Source: UMGS1491 sp944380925 (GTDB lineage Bacteria > Bacillota > Clostridia > Oscillospirales > Acutalibacteraceae). From it: a stretch of DNA of 34,824 bases. The DNA lies in NCBI GenBank assembly GCA_944380925.1, contig CALWJD010000009.1:1-34824 (forward strand), written 5' to 3'. The notes beneath the pieces are model-generated. The model was given only the letters and a program-made list of their open reading frames with translations. It did not search any database and was not told where the DNA came from. Positions 30,713 through 34,824 of the stretch are shown in pieces (within the stretch, counting starts at the first letter, position 1; each line of letters begins with the position of its first letter). The translations under genes were made by a program, and so were the position numbers.

Positions 30713-31112
30713 CCTTAAGATGACGGGAGTAAAAGAAAAAGGCATTTATGGCGAGGAAACGGCAGAAAGTATAACGGCACAAGTAACATCGTTCGGCGAA
30801 GAACTCGGAATAAATTGTGACGTCTTTCAAAGCAATTGGGAAGGCGCTTTGATAGATAAAATTCATGAATGCAGAGATACCCACGATGGATATATAATAA
30901 ACGCCGGCGCTTTGGCGTACTACAGCTATGCTATAAGGGATGCTATATCTTTTGTTAAAATCCCATGCGTGGAAGTAAACATGACAAATATATATGCACG
31001 AGAAAAATTCAGGCACCACTCCGTCATTTCTGATGTATGCGTAGGACAAATAACAGGTTTTGGCAAAAATAGCTATTTTTTAGCCATGCAAGCCCTTAAA
31101 GAATTGATATAA
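30675..31112 (+). CDS. Type II 3-dehydroquinate dehydratase homologue lacking the catalytic histidines
   Basis: A 145-residue protein of the AroQ (type II dehydroquinase) family by length and motifs: LLLLGPNLKMTG, IYG with the base Tyr25, DVFQSNWEGALIDKIHE, IINAGAL (Asn76), AIRDAI, and ARE-FRHHSVISDVCVGQITGFG. Three residues central to catalysis differ: the loop Arg is Lys20, the first active-site His (in NPGAxTH) is Tyr82, and the second His (EVHxSN) is Asn102. It is therefore unlikely to be an ordinary dehydroquinase. AAGGAG lies nine bases before the ATG, which is inside yqeG, so the two are translationally linked. Confidence 0.82.
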   Translation: MKNKNILLLLGPNLKMTGVKEKGIYGEETAESITAQVTSFGEELGINCDVFQSNWEGALIDKIHECRDTHDGYIINAGALAYYSYAIRDAISFVKIPCVEVNMTNIYAREKFRHHSVISDVCVGQITGFGKNSYFLAMQALKELI

Positions 31113-31192
31113 TTCTACACTTGATTTTTATTTAACTTAAAGATATCATAATAGACAAGCCACTTGAGCATATCTTTATGAGGTGAAAACTT

Positions 31193-31438
31193 ATGTATGA
31201 TAAAACCATGACTTTTTCGCTGGAAAATGATAGAGAACTGGATCTTAAAAACACATTGACTGCAGTGTACGACGCACTTTTAGAAAAGGGCTATAACCCA
31301 ATAAGTCAAATAGCAGGATATATTGTATCGGGCGACCCCACATATATAACAACGCATGGTGGGGCCAGAAGCCTTATGAAAAAAATAGATAGATTCGAAC
31401 TCCTACAGCATTTGATTAAATTTTATTTGAGTAATTAG
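31193..31438 (+). CDS. ireB: IreB-family regulatory phosphoprotein
   Basis: An 81-residue cytosolic protein of the IreB (UPF0297, YrzL) family. In Enterococcus IreB is phosphorylated by the PASTA kinase IreK and affects cephalosporin resistance. The sequence follows the family throughout: MTFSLEND, VYDALLEKGYNPISQIAGYIVSGDPTYITTHGGARSLMKKIDRFELLQ. The phospho-acceptor threonines would lie near the N-terminus (Thr6 or Thr8). GAGGTGA precedes the ATG. In many relatives ruvX follows; here an unrelated convergent gene does. Confidence 0.93.
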   Translation: MYDKTMTFSLENDRELDLKNTLTAVYDALLEKGYNPISQIAGYIVSGDPTYITTHGGARSLMKKIDRFELLQHLIKFYLSN

Positions 31439-31461
31439 CCGATAAAGTTAAAAAAGAAGAA

Positions 31462-31498
31462 CCCACAGATAGCACTGATATAATATGCTTTCTGTGGG
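31462..31498. terminator. Bidirectional terminator between ireB and the unknown minus-strand gene
   Basis: CCCACAGA (31462-31469) pairs with TCTGTGGG (31491-31498), with a further GCA/TGC pairing inside. On the minus strand it runs into TTCTTCTTTTTT; on the plus strand into ATTATTCTT. Confidence 0.75.
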
Positions 31499-31505
31499 AT
31501 TATTC

Positions 31506-32699
31506 TTAAAGGTCAGAATATGTCAGGTCAAATTGCGCCTTAACACCCCTTAGCTTTTGTAGCCACTTGTTAAAAGTATCATCAAATTTAGGCGGAGGCG
31601 TGGCGGCCGGTGCTCCTTCTTTCCTGTTTTTATTTACCGTGTCTATTACTTTCTTAAATGTTTTTTCAATTTCCTCTTTACAATTTTGAATTTTTTCTCT
31701 CACATTTTTTATCGTTTTTTCTCTAACCACACCAGCCAACTTGGTGATTTCTTCTCTATTCTTGTATGGATATTTACATAACTCCATAAAATTGTTTAAT
31801 TGAAAAGTTATTTCCTGGCTAATTAACAAATCTTTAAGTTCCGCCACTTTACCAGAAGACCAATCGCTAGAAAGTTTTCCTCTATCACCAAAATACTCTT
31901 TCTTTACACCTTCTTTAACTAAACCTGCACATTGTCCAAAATAAGCACGACTCTTCTGTTCTATCCACATAAACTCGGGACCAAATGACTTAAATACTTT
32001 GCACCAATTCACAAGCGCTTTTGCTCTCTCTTTTTCCTTTTTCAATCCATCGCCGGATCCTCTTAACCTTTTAAATTTTTGTCTAACTCCCTCGCGCTTA
32101 TCACCCATTTTATTCTTTAGATCTTCACCCTTCTGAACAATTTTTTCAGCCCCACGCTGCATACCCTTTCCTATATCTCTTGCTACGCCTGTAACTAAAT
32201 TTGGCGGATTTATTCCCAGTTGTTTCGAAAAATACACCGTCAAAAAGCCTTTTAAAGGATTACGGTTGGCAAAAAAATGTTTATATATTTCAAACTCTTC
32301 TGTTCCGCGTGCAGGCTTTTCAAGTTTCAGCAGATTCCAGTTATTAGGACCAAAAACAGCAGATTCTAGATCGTCCCAGTCTTTAATATTTGCTCTATTA
32401 AATTCTTCTTTAATCGGAAATGTTAGTAAAATATGGTTTTTAACTGTTTTTTCAACAGTAGCTTCCTCCGAAAACCACAAAGCTTGTTCTGACAGAAGTT
32501 TTAAATTTCCCCTATCTTTTGGTGTTGTTATTTCCGTATTAATTGCAATTGCAATATCATCTGGTTTCTTACCAAGCTTTTTATAACGAGAACTAGCTTC
32601 TAATTTTTCCTGCAAAGCCACTAACCTTTTTTCCAATCTTTCGTTTGCTTTTTGGTCCATACTATTTTTGAATTTTGCAAATTTTGCCATCAATCCCAT
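31506..32699 (-). CDS. Protein of unknown function, Lys/Glu-rich and helical
   Basis: A 397-residue protein I do not recognise. It has no signal peptide or membrane helix. The first 40 residues (MGLMAKFAKFKNSMDQKANERLEKRLVALQEKLEAS) are amphipathic and coiled-coil-like. A very basic stretch lies at about 175-230 (KGMQRGAEKIVQKGEDL, then KFKRLRG), and two long helices near 325-365. A Pro-rich PAATPPPK stretch precedes the last 25 residues. AGAGGAG is nine bases before the ATG, with a promoter upstream. The promoter, leader and first ~35 codons are repeated directly upstream (see the truncated copy), so the gene belonged to a tandem family. Effector, structural or phage-derived roles are all possible. 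Confidence 0.6.
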   Translation of the reverse strand: MGLMAKFAKFKNSMDQKANERLEKRLVALQEKLEASSRYKKLGKKPDDIAIAINTEITTPKDRGNLKLLSEQALWFSEEATVEKTVKNHILLTFPIKEEFNRANIKDWDDLESAVFGPNNWNLLKLEKPARGTEEFEIYKHFFANRNPLKGFLTVYFSKQLGINPPNLVTGVARDIGKGMQRGAEKIVQKGEDLKNKMGDKREGVRQKFKRLRGSGDGLKKEKERAKALVNWCKVFKSFGPEFMWIEQKSRAYFGQCAGLVKEGVKKEYFGDRGKLSSDWSSGKVAELKDLLISQEITFQLNNFMELCKYPYKNREEITKLAGVVREKTIKNVREKIQNCKEEIEKTFKKVIDTVNKNRKEGAPAATPPPKFDDTFNKWLQKLRGVKAQFDLTYSDL

Positions 32700-32732
32700 A
32701 TATTAGCACTCCTCTCACGTGTTATGAACAAC

Positions 32733-32760
32733 ATTTTATAGTATATTTTTAATTTGTCAA
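32733..32760 (-). promoter_or_regulatory. Promoter of the unknown gene, first copy
   Basis: On the minus strand TTGACA (32760-32755), a 16-base spacer and TAAAAT (32738-32733). The -35 box doubles as the end of the truncated upstream copy, whose stop codon (32751-32749) falls within the spacer. Confidence 0.65.
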
Positions 32761-32868
32761 CATTATTCTAATTTTTTTCAGCAAATTCACTAATCTTTTT
32801 TCCAATTTTTCGTTTGCTTTTTGGTCCATACTATTTTTGAATTTTGCAAATTTTGCCATCAATCCCAT
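32749..32868 (-). pseudogene. Truncated upstream copy of the unknown gene (39 codons)
   Basis: It reads MGLMAKFAKFKNSMDQKANE, then KLEKRLVNLLKKIRIMLTN and stops at 32749. The first 20 residues equal those of the full gene; after residue 27 they diverge, and the frame runs into the promoter of the downstream copy. It keeps a ribosome binding site and its own promoter, so a 39-residue basic amphipathic peptide could still be made. A remnant of a deleted paralogue is the simplest reading. Confidence 0.6.
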
Positions 32869-32901
32869 ATATTAGCACTCCTCTCACGTTTTATGAACAA
32901 C

Positions 32902-32929
32902 ATTTTACAATATATTTTTAGTTTGTCAA
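32902..32929 (-). promoter_or_regulatory. Promoter of the truncated copy (second copy of the repeat)
   Basis: On the minus strand TTGACA (32929-32924), a 16-base spacer and TAAAAT (32907-32902). It has the same boxes and spacing as the downstream copy. Confidence 0.65.
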
Positions 32930-32965
32930 CACTTTATATTGTTTTTCTATATTATTTTTGGCACC

Positions 32966-32994
32966 TTTAAATTTTTTTAAATCTATGGTATTAT
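32966..32994 (+). promoter_or_regulatory. Probable sigma-A promoter of fhs
   Basis: TTTAAA (32966-32971), a 17-base spacer and TATTAT (32989-32994), predicted start near 33001. Moderate match. Confidence 0.5.
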
Positions 32995-33024
32995 CTTCTA
33001 AGTTTACAAGAAAGGAACGATACC

Positions 33025-34692
33025 ATGCTCTCCGATATTGAAATAGCAAATCAAACAAAAATTGAGCCAATTACCGAAATAGCAAAAAAATTAAGTATAT
33101 CCCCCGAAGAATACGAGCTTTACGGAAACTATAAAGCAAAAATAAACGATAGTGTATATGATCGCTTAAAGAATACCCCCGACGGAAAACTTATATTGGT
33201 TACGGCAATAAACCCAACTCCGGCAGGAGAAGGAAAAACAACCGTAACAATAGGCCTTGGTCAAGCTATGCACAAAATCGGTAAAAATGCGGTTATAGCA
33301 CTAAGGGAGCCATCTTTAGGGCCCGTTTTCGGGATAAAGGGCGGCGCAACAGGCGGCGGCTATTCGCAGGTTCTCCCCATGGAAGATATAAACCTACATT
33401 TTACCGGCGACATGCACGCAATAACATCGGCCAACAACCTTTTATGTGCCGCACTTGATAATCACATTCATCAGGGCAACTGCTTAAATATAGACCCAAG
33501 AAGAATACTTATAAAAAGATGTATGGATATGAATGATAGGGCGCTCAGAAACACCGTTATAGGTCTGGGCGGAAAAACAAACGGCGTTCCAAGAGAAGAC
33601 GGCTTTATAATAACAGTTGCAACTGAAGTTATGGCTATACTCTGCCTTGCTTCCGATATAAGCGATTTAAAGCAAAGGCTCGGAAATATTTTAGTGGCTT
33701 ATAAATTTGACGGCACTCCCGTTTTTGCAAAAGATATTAATGTTCATGGCGCAATGACAGCGCTGCTTAAAGACGCAATAAAACCAAATTTAATTCAAAC
33801 AACGGAAAACACGCCCGTTATAATGCACGGCGGACCTTTTGCAAATATTGCTCACGGCTGCAACTCCCTAAGAGCAACCAAACTTGCCTTAAAACTCGGA
33901 GATTACACCATAACGGAAGCAGGGTTCGGCGCTGACTTGGGCGCAGAAAAGTTTTTGGATATAAAATGTAGAATCGGAAATTTAAAGCCTTCTTGCATAG
34001 TAATAGTCGCAACCGTTCGTGCTCTGAAATACGGCGGCGGAGCAAAACTTGAAAATTTAAAAAATGAAGATATCACAGCGCTGAAAAATGGCGTTGATAA
34101 TTTGGGAGTTCATATAGAAAACATGCAAAAATATGGTGTTCCCGTAGTTGTAACGCTAAACAAATTCGAAACAGACACCGCAAATGAAATTGAATTTATT
34201 AAAAAATACTGTTTGGATAAATCTTGTGAATTTGCCGTTTCGGAAATTTTTGCAAAAGGCGGGGACGGTGGGCTTGACCTTGTAAAAAAAGTTTGCACCG
34301 CATGTGAAAAAAACTCAAACTTCTCCCCTCTTTACCCCGATGGTTTAACAATCAAAGAAAAAATACTAAAAATCGCAAAAGAAATATATAGAGCTGATGG
34401 CGTTGTCTACACATTAGAAGCCGAAAAATCACTTAGTGAGATTATAAAAATGGGTAAAGAAAATTTGCCGATTTGCATTGCAAAAACGCAATATTCTATT
34501 TCAGACGATGCAAGCAAGCTCGGCTATCCTAAAAATTTTAACATAACAATCAGAGATTTAACGCTCTCGAGCGGCGCCGGATTTATCGTGGCATTAGCAG
34601 GAAATATACTAAAAATGCCGGGACTTCCAAAAATTCCTGCTGCCGAAAAAATAAATATAGATAACAATTCAAAAATTTCGGGAATATTTTAG
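33025..34692 (+). CDS. fhs: Formate-tetrahydrofolate ligase
   Basis: Makes 10-formyl-tetrahydrofolate from formate, ATP and tetrahydrofolate, in one-carbon metabolism and the Wood-Ljungdahl methyl branch. The 555 residues match the full family length: the P-loop TPAGEGKTT (65-73), LREPSLGPVFGIKGGATGGGYSQVLPMEDINLHFTGD, HGGPFANIAHGCNS, TEAGFGADLGAEKFLDIKCR, VVTLNKFETDT and SGAGFIVALAGNILKMPGLPK near the end. GAAAGGA precedes the ATG. It is a single-gene unit with its own terminator. It uses the folate made by folEPBK. Confidence 0.97.
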   Translation: MLSDIEIANQTKIEPITEIAKKLSISPEEYELYGNYKAKINDSVYDRLKNTPDGKLILVTAINPTPAGEGKTTVTIGLGQAMHKIGKNAVIALREPSLGPVFGIKGGATGGGYSQVLPMEDINLHFTGDMHAITSANNLLCAALDNHIHQGNCLNIDPRRILIKRCMDMNDRALRNTVIGLGGKTNGVPREDGFIITVATEVMAILCLASDISDLKQRLGNILVAYKFDGTPVFAKDINVHGAMTALLKDAIKPNLIQTTENTPVIMHGGPFANIAHGCNSLRATKLALKLGDYTITEAGFGADLGAEKFLDIKCRIGNLKPSCIVIVATVRALKYGGGAKLENLKNEDITALKNGVDNLGVHIENMQKYGVPVVVTLNKFETDTANEIEFIKKYCLDKSCEFAVSEIFAKGGDGGLDLVKKVCTACEKNSNFSPLYPDGLTIKEKILKIAKEIYRADGVVYTLEAEKSLSEIIKMGKENLPICIAKTQYSISDDASKLGYPKNFNITIRDLTLSSGAGFIVALAGNILKMPGLPKIPAAEKINIDNNSKISGIF

Positions 34693-34716
34693 ACTTTTAA
34701 ATTAAAATAATATTTA

Positions 34717-34742
34717 AGTCATGCGAATAATGCATGGCTTTT
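34717..34742 (+). terminator. Terminator of fhs
   Basis: AGTCATGC (34717-34724) pairs with GCATGGCT (34732-34739) with one G-U pair and a 7-base loop, followed by TTT. It lies 25 bases past the stop codon. Confidence 0.7.
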
Positions 34743-34757
34743 ATGCACAATAAGCAT

Positions 34758-34824
34758 CCCCCAGCCTAGCTGGGGGTATTTCTTTAACGGGCGAAGCCCT
34801 GTACTACTAGCCGCCTCTAAAGGA
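34758..34824. repeat. GC-rich hairpins at the right edge, possible dispersed repeat or mobile-element end
   Basis: CCCCCAGC (34758-34765) pairs perfectly with GCTGGGGG (34769-34776) over a 3-base loop. GGGC-GAA-GCCC follows at 34789-34799, and GCCGCCTCTAAAGGA at 34810-34824 looks like the first arm of a third hairpin cut by the edge. The composition is far richer in G+C than nearby sequence. REP-like repeats or IS200/IS605 ends have this look; the window stops before a transposase could be seen. Confidence 0.45.

Larger units (their letters stand above)
32596..32933. repeat. Tandem duplication, unit of 169 bp
   Basis: Positions about 32596-32764 and 32765-32933 are two abutting copies of the same unit, containing promoter, leader, ribosome binding site and the first ~35 codons of the unknown gene. 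They are nearly identical in the middle (from the -35 box through codon 25) and diverge toward the ends. The spacing of 169 bases holds at the start codons (32699 and 32868) and at both promoter boxes. Confidence 0.88.

Noticed and set aside
1..34824. CRISPR array or prophage
   Set aside because: No regularly spaced repeats, cas genes, integrase, terminase or structural phage genes are seen; the lysozyme has a signal peptide and wall-binding domains rather than a holin-lysis setting.

Overview
The window is AT-rich (about one third G+C by eye) and looks like a chromosome segment from an anaerobic, endospore-forming Firmicute of the class Clostridia. The supporting evidence is both dipicolinate synthase subunits (dpaA, dpaB), an IreB-family protein, YqeG, a bS21 domain, formate-tetrahydrofolate ligase, a bacterial RNase P RNA of the A type, strong AGGAGG-like ribosome binding sites and frequent TTG/GTG starts. 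The species cannot be named from the sequence alone.

Layout. 1-614: the 5' part of a tRNA-Leu(UAA) gene and about 500 bases with no gene. 614-3716 (minus): a putative ADP-ribosyltransferase effector and a secreted GH24 lysozyme with an SH3 domain inside its catalytic fold. 3750-5021 (minus): an aspartate aminotransferase. 5088-6535 (plus): dpaAB. 6657-11163 (plus): a putative aromatic acid exporter, a membrane-anchored transglutaminase-like protein, four folate genes (folE, folP, folB, folK) and the RNase P RNA gene. 11251-15311: an accessory stretch with a secreted ankyrin-like protein made of two duplicated modules, a frame-broken small gene with a double-glycine leader and a His/Pro-rich tail, a PAP2 phosphatase, and an exported protein with an intact kinase-like catalytic core. 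15650-17336 (minus): a two-gene ABC exporter.

17431-29395 (minus) is a long cell-surface polymer cluster. In transcription order it holds GT2 glycosyltransferase, LicD-family phosphotransferase, TarI, TarJ, GT2, GT4, O-antigen polymerase/ligase-like protein, Wzx-like flippase, an FHA-FtsW/RodA fusion and a class B penicillin-binding protein. TarI and TarJ would make CDP-ribitol. No tarL-like polymerase is seen, so the LicD protein is the natural candidate for the ribitol-phosphate transferase, a pairing that resembles ISPD with fukutin/FKRP in animals.

29559-31438 (plus): a bS21 ribosomal protein with an unusual acidic N-terminal extension, yqeG, a type II dehydroquinase homologue that has lost both catalytic histidines, and ireB. 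31506-32935 (minus): a 397-residue protein of unknown function whose promoter and first codons are duplicated in tandem (169-bp unit). 33025-34692 (plus): fhs. The right edge holds small GC-rich hairpins that look like a dispersed repeat or the end of a mobile element.

No single stretch shows a complete, clearly new multi-gene system. The best leads are the frame-broken double-glycine/His-rich peptide gene, the exported kinase-like protein, the ADP-ribosyltransferase-like effector, the SH3-interrupted lysozyme, the CDP-ribitol/LicD pairing and the His-less dehydroquinase paralogue.
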